In this document: one piece after another, positions 1 to 11,657 of the stretch
How the letters are laid out: the number at the start of each line of letters is the position of its first letter
How positions within the stretch are numbered: position 1 is the first letter of the stretch
Assembly (NCBI GenBank): GCA_019828545.1
Contig: JACVRA010000171.1
Location: 620,001-684,000, forward strand
Direction of reading: 5' to 3'
Origin: Paracamarosporium sp. OC-R06-R3
Lineage: Eukaryota > Ascomycota > Dothideomycetes > Pleosporales > Didymosphaeriaceae
DNA length: 64,000 nucleotides
Notes under the pieces: model-generated
Databases searched by the model: none
Told to the model about the DNA's origin: nothing
The model's input: the letters and a program-made list of their open reading frames with translations, nothing else
Translations under genes and position numbers: made by a program

Positions 1-654
1 GGCTACGCCGAATCAGCGCCAGCGGAAGAAGCGCAAACGAACGGGAACAGTTCGAAAGACAAGGGCAAGCAGGCTGTAGAAATCCAGTCCAATACTGCAG
101 CCCCGGTGTGTGAGAAGGTTGTAGAAGCACGAGGCCTTAAACCCATCTTCAGCACCTTCATGAAGACCAAGAAACACGATCCTGAGACAACTGAACACAT
201 ACTTGGTATTTTTGCTTCGTTACTTCGCTCGTTACCCGGCAATACCGACGCACGTTTCCGCGTCCTTGCCAAGTTCTTTGAAAAAGACTACGAGAAGATC
301 AACAAGCTTGTTGCTCTGCGGAGAGACTACGCTGCGCGCGTAAGTGCCTTCGACGCGAAGTTGAGAGACAAGAAACGAGGGTTATCAAAAGAAGAGCAGG
401 ATGAGATCGACGTGGAGAATATTCCGTCGCGACTTGATGAGGGCCTATACTGTCTTGAACGCGTTGATGCCGTTCTTGCGTGGCTTGTGGCAGAAGACGA
501 CGGTGCAAAGAAAGCTATTGTGAAGGCGCTTAATGAGCGGGATGAAGGCCTTCAGGACGTAAAGAGAACTCTGCAAGCGCAGCTGGATGGCGTATTGGAA
601 GTAGAACCTGCTGAACGGGAGATGTTGGAAACTTTGGTCGCATTCTTACAATGA
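1..654 (+). CDS. CTNNBL1: Beta-catenin-like protein 1 (CTNNBL1 family), C-terminal part
   Basis: The reading frame is open from base 1 and ends with TGA at 652-654, so the 5' part lies outside the window and 217 codons are visible. The block from about residue 36 fits the C-terminal armadillo-like region of CTNNBL1: a stretch with EARGLKPIFSTFMK, then LLRSLPG, then RFRVLAKFFEKDYEKINKLV, and near the end a segment with SRLDEGLYCLERVDAVLAWL. In animals this protein is a nuclear partner of the Prp19/CDC5L spliceosome complex, so a role in pre-mRNA splicing is inferred. The first 35 visible residues are polar and lysine/serine-rich, like a linker. No intron is seen. Identification rests on remembered family similarity. 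Confidence 0.82.
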   Translation, partial: GYAESAPAEEAQTNGNSSKDKGKQAVEIQSNTAAPVCEKVVEARGLKPIFSTFMKTKKHDPETTEHILGIFASLLRSLPGNTDARFRVLAKFFEKDYEKINKLVALRRDYAARVSAFDAKLRDKKRGLSKEEQDEIDVENIPSRLDEGLYCLERVDAVLAWLVAEDDGAKKAIVKALNERDEGLQDVKRTLQAQLDGVLEVEPAEREMLETLVAFLQ

Positions 655-1325
655 GCAGTGAGCATCTGGAATCGTCTTGCTTTATGTAATTTTAGTTGAG
701 TGCACTAAATGCGAATAGCCAGTGTATTATCTTGCAAGAGTCACCGGCGAACCGCGTCCGCAATAAGAGTAAAAAAACACCTACCAAAGCATATATGCCC
801 TTTCGTGTGTACAGTTCTCAAGTGTTGGTTCGAGGTTGGGTTTTAAGCGTATCAACGCCGCTTGGCCTGCACAACCAATGCATTCCCGTCTATTTCGCTC
901 ACGTGGTTCGCACTTCTCGTATTCTCATATATAGCGCACACCGTCCTCTTCTCACGATCGGAACAGAGCTAAGGACGCTTGTAGGTACGACCGAGAGCCA
1001 AGCCGCCGAATGACTGCTTTGACGCGCCACATTCGGCAACGATAGACACGACTGTGAATGTGGATCGCGAGCCTTTAGCAATGCTAATTGAAGAAAGTGG
1101 GATTTCTCTTTGTTAATTCATACTCAAACCATTACGATACGTCCTGTACGACTTCAATCAATCCGCTAACCCCAATTTTTGACGTTGAGGAAACTTTGTT
1201 TAGGCTACGTCATTATTTATGTTTCAACAGTTTTGCAACACCAAGACCAGACGCGTCTAGCTGAAATCAGAAACTTTTGCTCCTTCATAACAACGACGCA
1301 TCACAAGTATTTGAGATACTCGAAA
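655..1325. other. Intergenic, no gene seen
   Basis: This holds the 3' flank of the CTNNBL1-like gene and the promoter side of the RTA1-like gene. Only short open frames without family resemblance are present. No RNA gene or repeat was recognised. Confidence 0.5.
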
Positions 1326-2420
1326 ATGGCTTCGGAACCACCTGCGAGAGGATGGATAGATCCTAATTTTCCTAATCCTATGGGAGATGGTACGACCTCC
1401 TTTTCACCCCTTCGAAGCTCCGCATCACGTCCCCTGAATCCCCACATCTTCATAATACTACCACCATTGGGTTAATATCTCAGTTTAACATGTTCTATAG
1501 GTGATGCAACGATAATCATATATGGTTATACACCGTCACTCGCGGTCGGCATCCTGGGCATCGTCCTCTTCGCTCTAGCAGGCGTGCTACATCTATGGCA
1601 GCTTTTCAAATACCGAAGTTGGTATTTTAGTACGATGATAGTCGGCATTGCGTTTGTATGGAACCCTGTTCCTTGCTTTTCTTCACCTACCACTTTCGTC
1701 AAGACTAATCAGTGAACAGGAGATAGTAGGCTACGTCTTCCGCAGCCTCAGCGCAAAAGTAGACCCCTACCGCGTCGCTTTCTTCGTTGTGCAATACTTT
1801 TGTGCGTTGCCCGTGGTATTCGTCTCCTACTTCAGTAGAAAGTCTAATAGAGACCGATAGTCATCGTCGTAGCACCAGTCTTCTTCGCCGCAGCGATATA
1901 TACGATACTCTCGCTCTTGATCAACGCAACGGGCCGGCATCATGCACCTCTTCCTCCCAAAGCCATCCTCTGGATCTTCATCACCTGCGATGTCATCGCT
2001 ACAGTGGTGCAGATTGTCGGTGCAGCGCTCATTGGCGTCGCAGAATCCAATCGTCGCGACCCCACCACGCCAAACAACATCCTCCTTGCGGGCCTTGCAT
2101 TCCAAGCCTTCACCTTCCTCATATTCATCCTGCTCTTCGCCGCTTTCATTGCTCAGGCGCGAAAAGCCATGTTCGAGGTTGTGACCAAGTGGTTCTATCT
2201 TGCATTCTGCGCCGCAGTGATTCTCTTCTACTTGCGTGTGTGTTTCCGGTTGGCAGAGACAGCCGAAGGGTTGTGGGGAGATCTAAACACGCATGAGGTC
2301 TATTTCGGGTGTTTAGAGTTCATGCCTGTTGTGGTCGGTGTGTGGCTGTTGGCTGTCTGGCACCCGGGGAGGTGCGTGCCGAGGGGAACAACACCAGTTG
2401 CGCGGAGAGTGGATGTTTAG
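1326..2420 (+). CDS. RTA1-like seven-helix membrane protein
   Basis: Four exons are proposed: 1326-1389, 1501-1655, 1720-1801 and 1861-2420, giving 286 residues. The joins keep phase, and the 1802-1860 intron restores a typical RTA1 segment (YFFIVVAPVFFAAAIYT). The protein has about seven hydrophobic helices, a short soluble N terminus beginning MASEPPARGW, and a basic tail. The family signature is seen around the helix with VVQIVGAALIGVAES. RTA1-family proteins are fungal lipid-translocating exporters or receptors linked to 7-aminocholesterol resistance and sphingoid base export (RSB1); the ligand here cannot be told. It converges on the MFS gene downstream with about 300 bases between the stops. 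Confidence 0.85.
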
Positions 2421-2720
2421 TGAAACAGAACTTGATCTATCTAAAAGACAAATGGTATGCTGGTACCATTGGATGTGTACAAGCGATATACAAGAGTTTG
2501 GAAAGAGATACCCGCGGTATACTAGTACCGCATTTGTTCATAGTGGTTGCTTTGTTCTAAAGTCGTTTAATGTGTATATAGTCCGCTGTGTTTTCGAAAA
2601 CCCGCAATGCTCAGAGCAAAACGCGTACAAATGTAATGTATTATCTTTGCAGGCGATCTTCGAATCTTCCTTGTCTTCTTATATCGTACCTCTTCACGGG
2701 AGGCAAACCCCTCTCATACA

Positions 2721-4315
2721 TCAGTACTTCACAGCAATCTTCCACCCTACACTACAAGCTCTCGCCCAAATGAAACACACCAAGCTCACCACATAGCAAA
2801 TCAAGGTGAACGTCACAACGCCCCAGTAGTGCCCTCCAGCTGCAGACAAAATGCTCCCTGCAATAGGAATACCGGTCAAGGTGCCGAAAGACACAATTGT
2901 ATAACAAGTAGCGTAGTATCTCCCATATTCATTCGTGTCGCACAATTGGCCGACGCACACAGGGGTGAGGGAGATATTCGACCCGCTAGCGAAGCCGAAT
3001 ATAAGGGCGTAGACGATGGAAAGTGCTTTGATAGTAGTGTTGTCTGATGGAGAGTCAGGGTTAAGGATAGCGGCCGGCATCCATAGGGTCACGGTCGTGG
3101 CGGTGCACAAGGCTAGCATGGCAACCATACTGTTAAACCGGCCGAGTCGGTCGGCCATGATGCCTGACGCCCAGCGCCCGAAGCAAGAGCCTGCATTGAA
3201 GATGGCCAGGAGCTGGTACGAGAGTGCGGGAGTGAGAGCTCCGGTAGACATGGCGAAGGAGGTCATGTATGTAATCGGGATGAATAGGGCCCATTCTGTG
3301 ATAGTGTCAGCGTCCGTCAACCAATGCAAGGGCTGAAAGGTAAAAGAAGGCAACGTACCCATGAAGTACACACCGACGGTGACTAGTAGGAACGGAATGT
3401 TTCGAAAGATTCGCAAATCAGGCATGACCGACTGTCCGGGCTTCGGTGGCAACCGCGAGCGAACAAGTGCTACTGACACACAGCAACAAGCCAGAATGAT
3501 AAACCCCATGATCCTCGTTGCCCACGCAAATCCAACTTGTGGAAACAGCTTTTGCAAGCTTAGCGGGAAGATCACTCCTCCTAGACTTCCACCCATCGCT
3601 CCTATGCCTGTCGCATAACCTCTCCTTACAAGGAAAAAGTGGCTGATGGCGGCCAGAGCCGGCGTGAATATTAGGGACGTACCAATGCCACCTAGCACAC
3701 CAAATACGAGCATAAAGTGCCAGTATGCGGTGCAGAGACCGAGAAGGAACATGCTGAGGCAAAGACAGACGCTGCCGGCAAGGACGAGAAGTCGAGGCCC
3801 ATGGGCATCAAAGATGGGTCCTATCTGGATGCCGCAGAAGAATGACAGGAAGACGTACATGCCAAAGATCCAGCCAACTGTACTTTCGCTATAGTCTTTG
3901 AGCTGGTGTTCGGCGATGTATGCTTGAACTGCGTAATAGTCAGTTCCTTTTTCTTCAACAGCAAGGGTTGTTGAATTGCCTTCAGGGTCCATCTTGCTGC
4001 AACCCGCACTTCCAAGCATTCTTCTTGAATACTGTAGTTCTGTGGTGGAGGGGTTTAGTTGGGGACCAGGCAACTCCCGATCAAACGAGAAGACGTACAT
4101 ATCCCAATCGTATTCATCATGCCAAAGGCCCCAATCACACCGCAAAACGAACCCAAAACCACAAGCCATGCCACTAGCCCACCCTCAGGATAGGGCTCGG
4201 TGGATAGTTCCTCCTCAGCTTGAGTCTCATCCTTCTCTTGTGGCTGTGGGGGAACGAATTCCCTATCCTGGCTTGCAACGACTTCCATTATTCTCGCAGT
4301 CTCGAGTTCGTCCAT
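2721..4315 (-). CDS. MFS transporter, monocarboxylate (MCT/Mch4) type
   Basis: Three exons on the minus strand are proposed: 4315-4099, 3928-3359 and 3295-2721, giving 453 residues. The first junction gives [17 protein letters not shown], the standard first-helix-to-loop sequence of fungal Mch-type carriers. The second intron (3296-3358, 63 bases) contains no stop, so an unspliced reading would also stay open, but splicing restores [11 protein letters not shown]. Twelve hydrophobic segments can be traced, with an acidic cytosolic N terminus of about 45 residues before [10 protein letters not shown]. This family resembles animal monocarboxylate porters. Yeast Mch proteins do not clearly move lactate, and some filamentous members move riboflavin or sit in metabolite clusters, so the substrate is open. 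Confidence 0.85.
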
Positions 4316-6031
4316 GTTCAGTGCGCGGGGATGATTCCTTATATTGTGGGGCGCTAGCCGGCTATGTCAAGCCGGTCCGGGGCGAACCCCGAAAATCTGG
4401 CAGCTGGTCATTCCGAACGTGCTCAACTCCGAAGGGCATGGTGGCTTGATGAGCTGGCCTCTCAGTGGAGTGGTTGGCGTTCTTTGTAGGTAATCGCAAC
4501 CAGGGCGCATGATCGGCGGCCCAAAAGCAAATATATGCCTCGTCCATGGCGTCCGATGCTTTGCACACGTGGTTCCGAAGCGGCACATCGCGTGCTCAAC
4601 GAAGGATGAAGAACGGTCAGCGCCGGTGCCGGTTGCTTTTGATATAGAAGTTTTGGAGTCACCAGCTCTACATGGACAATTGGGAACGTCGAGGCGTCGC
4701 TTCAGAGGGGCCCTAGTAGACCACAGAGTGAACATCTATGAGCATTTATGAGAAAAATCTGGGAATTCTGATCGCATTTTGTTACGGTTGGGCTGCATCG
4801 ATCGGCAAAGGTATGTTGAAGCCTACCTGGTTCGCGGTGCGTCGCATGGAGGTGCAGACGCTTGGGCCAACCCCCCCACTTGTACTACAGTTCCATAGCG
4901 TTTACTCCAACGTCAAGTTGCACGATGCGCCTGATTTCTCGACCACACATCTCTCCATAGAACTGACATAATTCCAATTTGCGGCATTGCAAGTGAGTAT
5001 ACAATGTACGTGATGCTATGCAACGAACAGAGCTTTTGAAGCTCAAAATACTATGTTCGTAGATGTGAGCGCTTTGTGGCTAGAAGCGGAAGAGTAGCTG
5101 GTGAAAAACTTGAAAGAGTTGGTGAAGGGCACAGAATCTAGAAATTTGTATGATACAGTGGTGCTTCACATGGTTAGCAGTAAGGTTCTTTCTTGCCATG
5201 CTCCTCACCCCACGCGTAGCACATTGTCTTGTATAGACATGAAAAAACCAAGTTTATAATTGATTAACCTGACTTATGCTGGTATTTTTGTAGCGTTTCG
5301 AGTCTAATTCCAGGTAGTTTGAGTGAACTTACGTTAGGCAGCATGTGCAGCGAGCTCTCCTCGGGATAAATAAGATCACCAAGATAGACAGTTCAGGGTT
5401 ATGTGCATTCACCAAGGGTGAGCTTTGTTAACGAAGACTTCACCATCATCATTCAAATTTGTATGAGGTCGTATCTATAAGATCTGACTCGATCCAACGG
5501 AGCGGATGGTAACTTTGTAGGACTCAGACGATGAAGGTAGACACGAGGTAACACACTGGTGAACTCCTTTATACACACATGATCCTTACAATCCTCGAGC
5601 ACTAGTTGTGATCTGATAGAGTTAAAGTTGCCTCAGTCTCCAGTATAGGTCAGTTCTTTGATACGATGCGCCAATGCTTAAAAGCGAGCTGAACTGCCAA
5701 GCTCATTCTTTCTCAATAACTTATAATTAGGTCATAGTAACATAACAAAGAGATTAAAATATGATTGTGGCCAATTAGGTTCAGGTGTATGTAGCGCGTC
5801 ACTACAGTAATCGCGCACTAGCGATGAGCGTGAGAGTGAGAGTGTGGGTTTTCAACTCAACGTGAATGACGCCATTAGAGCTATATCCCCACAGCAAACG
5901 CCCGCTCCTTCCTCCTCTCAACAAAGCTACTACTGCAGTTTTCGTCGCGATCCTCAGCGCATTTGCATAGCACAGCATATACAGCTACGAGCTCAACATC
6001 ACTTCTACAACTCCCCCTTGAACCCTCCAAT
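4316..6031. other. Intergenic 1.7 kb, no supported gene
   Basis: The first part (to about 4970) is GC-balanced with short open frames on both strands that overlap one another and resemble nothing known. The rest is AT-richer with dense stops. The last 200 bases should hold the promoter of the orphan gene starting at 6032. No repeat or RNA gene was seen. Confidence 0.45.
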
Positions 6032-6865
6032 ATGAGTCCATCAATCCTCAAGCCCACGTGGCCGCTCCAGAAGTTCTCCCTCAAGAAAACTCCCGCGCTC
6101 ATCAAGCGGGACATCAAGTGCCTACTCAGCAGCAAAGCGCGCAAGGAGAAGCATGCAGAAGAGCGTCAACAGCGCGCGCGGTTGGAGAAGAAATCGGTTG
6201 ACCAAGTCAACGATTCTAGTCCGGATAAAGTTGCTTCAGTGCAAGGGCAAGTCCCGCAGACTAACAATTGCGCTCTAATTGCACCCACCGCCTCACCCAA
6301 AGCCACTGGGCCCAGGCCAGCCTCCAAGAATGCCACGACTATCAACTCCGCCATCGAATGCGAGTCAAGCCAATTCAGTTCCCCTTCTACCGCCATGACC
6401 GATTACAGCTTGGTCAAGAAGACTAGCCTTCCTACTACCTATGGTGCCACTATGGCCTACTTCGAGCATTGGTTCAAGCGACAACACCCTAATAGCTGTA
6501 TCCCGAAGTCAGAGCGCAACATGTTCCGCGGCGTCGTTATCGTTCTCACCATCGCACTGCTTAAGTGCTTCGAGGGGCCTACATATTCTCGTCTCGTTGG
6601 GTCTCGGCCTCAAGAGTTCCGTATAGCTTCTTCACCGCGTGTGCTCGAACAGATACTGGCTTCTCTTACGCAAAACCGTCAAGATGCTCAATCTGTTGCC
6701 GAACTTATCTTGTCTTCTGTAGGCTTTGGTTACCCAGATTCCACCCACCCCAGAGACTTCTTGAAGCGCATTGGTTGCGCAAAGACCCGGATCACTGAGC
6801 ACGAATCATGTTTCCTCCACGACGAGTTCCAGCGACTTTTATGCACAGATAAAGGGATTTGGTGA
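6032..6865 (+). CDS. Hypothetical protein, 277 residues
   Basis: I do not recognise this family. The first real ATG in the open frame is at 6032; codons upstream in frame are not ATG. Residues 1-60 are lysine-rich and charged (a run like KARKEKHAEERQQR), suggesting a helical or nuclear-targeted N terminus. The middle is serine/threonine-rich and disordered. From about residue 135 the protein looks folded, with GATMAYFEHWFKRQHP, a hydrophobic helix around GVVIVLTIALLKCF, and a C-terminal region with four cysteines. No intron is needed. It lies tail to tail with the FAD oxidoreductase, with stops under 70 bases apart. Base composition does not stand out. Confidence 0.6.
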   Translation: MSPSILKPTWPLQKFSLKKTPALIKRDIKCLLSSKARKEKHAEERQQRARLEKKSVDQVNDSSPDKVASVQGQVPQTNNCALIAPTASPKATGPRPASKNATTINSAIECESSQFSSPSTAMTDYSLVKKTSLPTTYGATMAYFEHWFKRQHPNSCIPKSERNMFRGVVIVLTIALLKCFEGPTYSRLVGSRPQEFRIASSPRVLEQILASLTQNRQDAQSVAELILSSVGFGYPDSTHPRDFLKRIGCAKTRITEHESCFLHDEFQRLLCTDKGIW

Positions 6866-6931
6866 CCAGCCACGCTTCCCGAACACGGGAGGCAGGCATT
6901 GAATAGCGATCAATCTACGAACTAAAACTGT

Positions 6932-8446
6932 CTAACGGAACAATATGCAAAAGACCTGATACAATCCACCAAAAGGCCAAACCCAAAGCAGACGCTGAAA
7001 AAGCGTCAATGGCTCGTTCACCTTCTCCTCTTCCTCTATTTTGGGCGGATCACGCCAGATCTTATTCCACACCGTCGGCAACGTTTCAGCGTGCCACTTC
7101 TTCCGGGCATCCTCATACTGCTTGCGATCATACAAATCCCAGAATTCCTCCTCTGTATAGAAAGATGCCGCGTAGATCAGCTTCATCCCGCGCAGCTCCT
7201 TCAATCGCTCTTCGAGCCTGCGATTGATCTTATTGAAAGCCTCAGGCTCGCCATCGCAAGCGCCCCAAACACCCCAGTCCATGAATAGCCTTCCTTTCTT
7301 CCCCAACACACCCGCGTCTTGTTCTCCAGGCTTTGTTTTCCAGAATGGATGTCCCCAGATGTCGCTATCGTCGGCCAGCTTCCTCACCGGCGTACACCAT
7401 AGTGGCCAAATCCCTAGCTCTTCGTCTACATAGTCGACCCACTGTTTCGAAGTTTCCACCGGGACAATCAGGTCCTGTATGATTGCGAAGTCCGCCGAGC
7501 CTGTCGACAACTGTGCTTTGTATATGCCGCGAGCATTGCATAGCTTGTCGAACAGAGCACGGGTAATGCGATTGCTTGGAACACCGAAGTACGCAAGCAT
7601 GGTCTCACCACCCCAAAACGCGCCGCGATCCCAACGGAAGAGATAGCTGCGTAGAGGAACGACTTCGCTGTGACCTGAAGGTACAGCTCTGGTATGACGA
7701 TAACACCACTCATCGAGCGGCCGATCGAAACGCTGCGTTGGATACTTTTTGGCTTCAGCAGACTTGGAGTCAATGTGGCGAGCCGTGACGACGACACCAT
7801 GCGTCTGGCTGTACACCACTCCATCGATGTAATCGTAGTCTGGATTTTCCTTCTCGCAAAGCTCAGCAATCCGATCGATCGTCTGTTTTACACTATCTTT
7901 CTTCTCGTACGTCACCAACACACTGTCCTTGGCTTCTCTCAACCGCATCTTCACCAAGGTCACCACACCGAATGTACCCAGGCTGCATCGCGCCGCATCG
8001 AAAAGATCGGCATTTTTTCCTCCCTTGACCGCGCGCACGACCTCGCCGTTCCCTAAAATCAACTCTACCTCTTGGACGCAGGCATCGAATAGCCCTTCTT
8101 CCCAACACATGCTCTCGCCACTTGCACCACTGAAGCCGCCCCCGACAGTAACATCAGGGAAGTCCATCAAGGTCGGCGGCATGAGACCATGCTTCTGCGC
8201 CTCGTTGAGAAGGTCACCGAGCTTTACGTTAGACTCGACAATGGCGTACTTTTCGGTTATGTTAATGGTTAGGATGTGGTTCAGATGCGTCGTGAAGAGC
8301 TGCGGCGTTCCAGGTGTGCGCATACGGGTAGCATGCGTGGAACCATGATTGATGCGGAACGGTATGCGATTCTTGTGAAAGTTTGCGACTTCTTGAGAAA
8401 GGGCTTGTACGGCCTTTTCATGGTGTTCTAAAGTGTAGGGTGCCAT
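6932..8446 (-). CDS. FAD-binding oxidoreductase, delta(24)-sterol reductase (DHCR24) type
   Basis: This is a single-exon gene of 504 residues. I chose the ATG at 8446 (MAPYTLEHHEKAV) over the upstream frame because the family starts near there. The N-terminal half is a PCMH-type FAD-binding domain: IRFPFRINHGST-like segment near residue 30, a strand with YAIVESNVKLGDLLNEAQKHG, and the glycine-rich loop TVGGGFSGASGES near residue 107. The C-terminal half carries the substrate cap and a tryptophan-rich end. The last 25 residues are hydrophobic (LLWVWPFGGLYQVF) and could touch the membrane. DHCR24 reduces the sterol side-chain double bond in animals and plants. In ascomycetes these homologues are less well defined, so the substrate is inferred only loosely. 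Confidence 0.82.
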   Translation of the reverse strand: MAPYTLEHHEKAVQALSQEVANFHKNRIPFRINHGSTHATRMRTPGTPQLFTTHLNHILTINITEKYAIVESNVKLGDLLNEAQKHGLMPPTLMDFPDVTVGGGFSGASGESMCWEEGLFDACVQEVELILGNGEVVRAVKGGKNADLFDAARCSLGTFGVVTLVKMRLREAKDSVLVTYEKKDSVKQTIDRIAELCEKENPDYDYIDGVVYSQTHGVVVTARHIDSKSAEAKKYPTQRFDRPLDEWCYRHTRAVPSGHSEVVPLRSYLFRWDRGAFWGGETMLAYFGVPSNRITRALFDKLCNARGIYKAQLSTGSADFAIIQDLIVPVETSKQWVDYVDEELGIWPLWCTPVRKLADDSDIWGHPFWKTKPGEQDAGVLGKKGRLFMDWGVWGACDGEPEAFNKINRRLEERLKELRGMKLIYAASFYTEEEFWDLYDRKQYEDARKKWHAETLPTVWNKIWRDPPKIEEEEKVNEPLTLFQRLLWVWPFGGLYQVFCILFR

Positions 8447-9381
8447 GGTGGAATGCAGGTGGGAGTGGGATACAAAACAGGGGTTATGAAGGTCAATCAC
8501 GGTTTATATGGATTTTCTCGTGGTTTCATTGAGCAGAGATAGCATTGGTATCGAATCAAATGTTAATATTGTGCGTGTCATGTTCCTACGCGAATGGCTG
8601 AAATCGTGCTGAAATGCGTAAGGCATCTGGGCAGAGAACAATATTAAGCCTTACTTATACAACCAGATCCTGTGTGGAGATGGCGCCCTAGCAGGTAATT
8701 CTTTGTTCACTCCGCGCCTCCTCTGCGTTATAGATTGGTTCCAGATACGGGAATGAGTGTTGCTGGTGACAAAAACAAAGCCACGATCTTCTCAAAGAAC
8801 TAGTGCGTGATTATTGGTGGCCTCTTGTAATATACTTGGGTACTAGTGGTAAGATGTCTATCGGAACATTGTCACTGCTTAAGTGCTATGGTTTACAGGC
8901 AAGAAATCGTGCTGGATAGACAAAGCATTTTCTCTTATATTTTAACCCTGGGCATACCTATGTCAAGCATCGCTATTGGGCGCTTGGTGTATGACATTGA
9001 ACCATGTGTCTCGCCGTCTTCGGAGGATGTTTAATAATGCTGGCATGACAAATAGAAAGCCAGCAATGTTCACTTTACCGTATTCCACTCTTCGCTTTCT
9101 GTACTCCTCATACCATCGAACCCTCGACCGAACAGCGCTCCTTACACTTCCACAGGCCGATGGCGCTATACCAATCAAAGTTCAAGCTCTCGACACGTTT
9201 TCTCTTTCCTCATTATATCTCCCCTTATAAAAAGCCTGCACGATAGGTAACACAGCAGCCCGGCAAGCTTCACTAGTCTGCTTGAGGAAATTAGTTAGAT
9301 TAACCACCCCTGCACGACGTGTGGAAAACCACCTTCAACAATTCCAACAGTTCTCAAATCCACAATCTCCTACCTTTTACA
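8447..9381. other. Intergenic between divergent genes
   Basis: This is the shared upstream region of the FAD oxidoreductase (minus) and the small cysteine-rich gene (plus). A TATA element lies at 9226 (listed separately). Short open frames here resemble nothing known. Confidence 0.45.
9226..9233 (+). promoter_or_regulatory. TATA box of the small cysteine-rich gene
   Basis: TATAAAAA follows a pyrimidine-rich stretch and lies about 150 bases before the ATG at 9382, a reasonable position for a fungal core promoter with a leader of roughly 120 bases. Confidence 0.45.
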
Positions 9382-9576
9382 ATGGCGATCGCCGACTTCA
9401 TCGAACCAGCTAATCGCATTGAAAAACCCAGGTTTCGGTGCTGCGCATGCGGTTGCGAGTTTCAAACGATACCTGCCCCCGGTGCCGGCTGTCCCAACAT
9501 GGCCCCAAAAGGAACCTGTACTCATGGCCTTGCCCCTTGCGGGAATTGCTGGTCTGAGTCTATTATCCTGCGCTGA
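9382..9576 (+). CDS. Small cysteine-rich protein, 64 residues
   Basis: The ORF starts with MAIADFIEPANRIEKPRFR and contains eight cysteines in about 40 residues: a CCxCxC block, then single cysteines in AGCP and GTCTH, and a closing CGNC. There is no signal peptide, so it is not a typical secreted effector. The spacing of CxC and CxxC pairs suggests zinc or other metal binding by a small ribbon-like fold. A TATA box lies about 150 bases upstream. The family is not recognised. The short length leaves some doubt, but the cysteine pattern and promoter support a real gene. Confidence 0.5.
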   Translation: MAIADFIEPANRIEKPRFRCCACGCEFQTIPAPGAGCPNMAPKGTCTHGLAPCGNCWSESIILR

Positions 9577-10782
9577 ACTCACTCGAAGAGGATGGTCTAG
9601 TGTATGGAGACAGGTGGAAGTGGTATTACAATTCTCTGTTTATGTCATTCATGGGGTTTAATATGAGAGATTGAGAATAGACCGCGCTGACGTCTATCTT
9701 GATAGTTACTCAGTTATCGATATGCATGGTCATTGGTTCCGTCGAGATTAGGGCTACATTTGGGATTGAACCATGTCTTGAACATGGTTGTTACGGTTTG
9801 AAATGTGGGTGTATCCAAGCCAATAGGTTACCCTGACTAGCCTCGAACACGACACGCGGCGTGGTGATGTAGCGATCAGATAGTCACAACTGTGTATGCT
9901 AGTCGGAGAATTCGTCGGAATACAAATTCGTTTGAACACGTACTTCACATGTCATCTTCGAAACGAACATATCGTTATTCGTCTGCTATTCCTATGTCGA
10001 TATTCGCAAACGCCCTTACACGCAGAAAACTACGCATTATTTACGTCCTTAGTACCATCCTGGACGGATTAATAAACACTTCGCTTCCACACACCGTCAA
10101 AGTGCTCGAAGCCCTAGCACGTACGGAGAGCAGAAAATATACCTGCGACGCCTGCACTCCATTAGCACCTCATTACCAACTACCTGTGTAACACCGTCTT
10201 CGCACCACCTAAGCTATATTCACGTGCAGCATGGGTACCTGAAGGAATGCACCCCATCCCCGAAATATCATTCCGCTAGAAAAAGTCTCCTGGGACACAC
10301 GATATGTGGCCTCGCTGGTCCGATAATCAGTATGGATCTACATCTTACGGCCCACGACTTTGGTGACCATGGCATGTTGGGGTTTTCAAGTACGTTTGTG
10401 CATGAGAGTGTTCATGCTTTCTTGTGATATTGTATTATGATGCTGGAGGCCATGGACGGCTATTTCGACTCGTTGCTAAGACGATAGAGGAGGTGTTTCC
10501 GAGGCTACTTGGTGTGCCAGTGGATCTGGGGAGGTTCGAGACATTATTGGGAGACATGGGAGTTAAGGAGGGGAAGGTCAAGAAGAGGTTGAAGAGTGTG
10601 AAGCCAAATGTGCATAATATAAGGTCTAAGGGGCTGAAAAATATGGACACGAACACGAAGAATACGAATGTGCGGCGGACCACAGATCGAGCGTATGCAG
10701 AGGAGAGAATCCGACTAGTTCGCTTGTCTTACGTGAAGTCGGTCGTCTGACCACGGCGTACCTCGTGCGTAGCAAACACGGC
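9577..10782. other. Intergenic with a weak coding-like stretch
   Basis: An open frame at about 10424-10750 on the plus strand has coding-like composition (a segment with GVPVDLGRFETLLGDMGVKE) but no ATG start of its own and no recognised family. It may be a gene remnant or a missed exon. Nothing else is supported. Confidence 0.3.
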
Positions 10783-11657
10783 AGTACCTGCATGAAAGCT
10801 TTGACCCTCTCGCTCGCATAAACTGCAGCCCACCACAAAGAAGCAAGCATACTATGTAACATTACTTACCAGCCACGGCCGGCCACAACGACAAAGCAGG
10901 CAAAAGGAGTGTCATAGTCTGCTCACCCACCGCAGTCAGCACGGCAAAGCGCCCATCCAACCTCGGCATCGCCTTCCCCATCCGTCTGCGCACCCCCGAG
11001 CGAAACCCACCAATCGCCCGCCCCGTACAGAGCCGCACCTCCCGCCCCACACCTACCTCGGCACCACCACTAAACACGCCTGCTCCTCTAGCACCCAACA
11101 AACCGCCTGCTCAGGGTGGCAACCCGCATTTCCCACGTGCACGCCACGAGACAGACGTCGCCGACCGCTCGATCGGAAGGCCCGCGCCCTCACCACCGGC
11201 ACCCAACGCCTTCCAAGAGAACGGGTGGCGTTGCACCGAGCCGTTGCGCCGCGCACGTCAGACAGCTGAGATGTGGTTCCGCTGCAGGAGGGATCCTGGC
11301 ACGGCGTTTCGTCGGCACCCATGCAGCGGCGTTGCTCCGGTCGTTGCAGCTGGGAAGACGCCGTGATCGATAGGGTGCGAGGGGATCGGCGGCGCGGCTG
11401 TGGTACGTCATCGGACGGTGATGTCGTAGAGGAGTGCGTTGACTGCTTTCGGGGGAACGGGGGGGACGCGCCATGGTTGATGAGCGTGGTGTGCGTCGGA
11501 ATGATGCTGGCGATGCGGAAGGCTGATGATGGGCTGAGGGAACGGAGATGCGGGAGAGATAGGTAGGTTGCGAGTAGGAGGGCGCGGAGGGAACTCCATG
11601 CAACATTTGACGTAGGTTTGGAAAGCTTGGGTAGGCTTGCTGTAGGAGTGACGACAT
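10783..11657 (-). CDS. Possible spliced gene, unknown
   Basis: This is a tentative call. On the minus strand an open frame ends at a very good donor (GTAAGTAATG, exon edge at 10870), followed after 47 bases by an acceptor (GGGCTGCAG, next exon from 10822) that gives a join reading WPAVAG then VYASERVKAFMQ. The upstream open frames at 11053-11657 overlap in different phases, so at least one more intron would be needed and I could not fix it. A start at 11657 (MSSLLQQAYPSFPNLR) is plausible. The content is arginine/proline-rich in the upstream part and hydrophobic near the donor. It could also be chance in GC-rich sequence. Confidence 0.25.
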
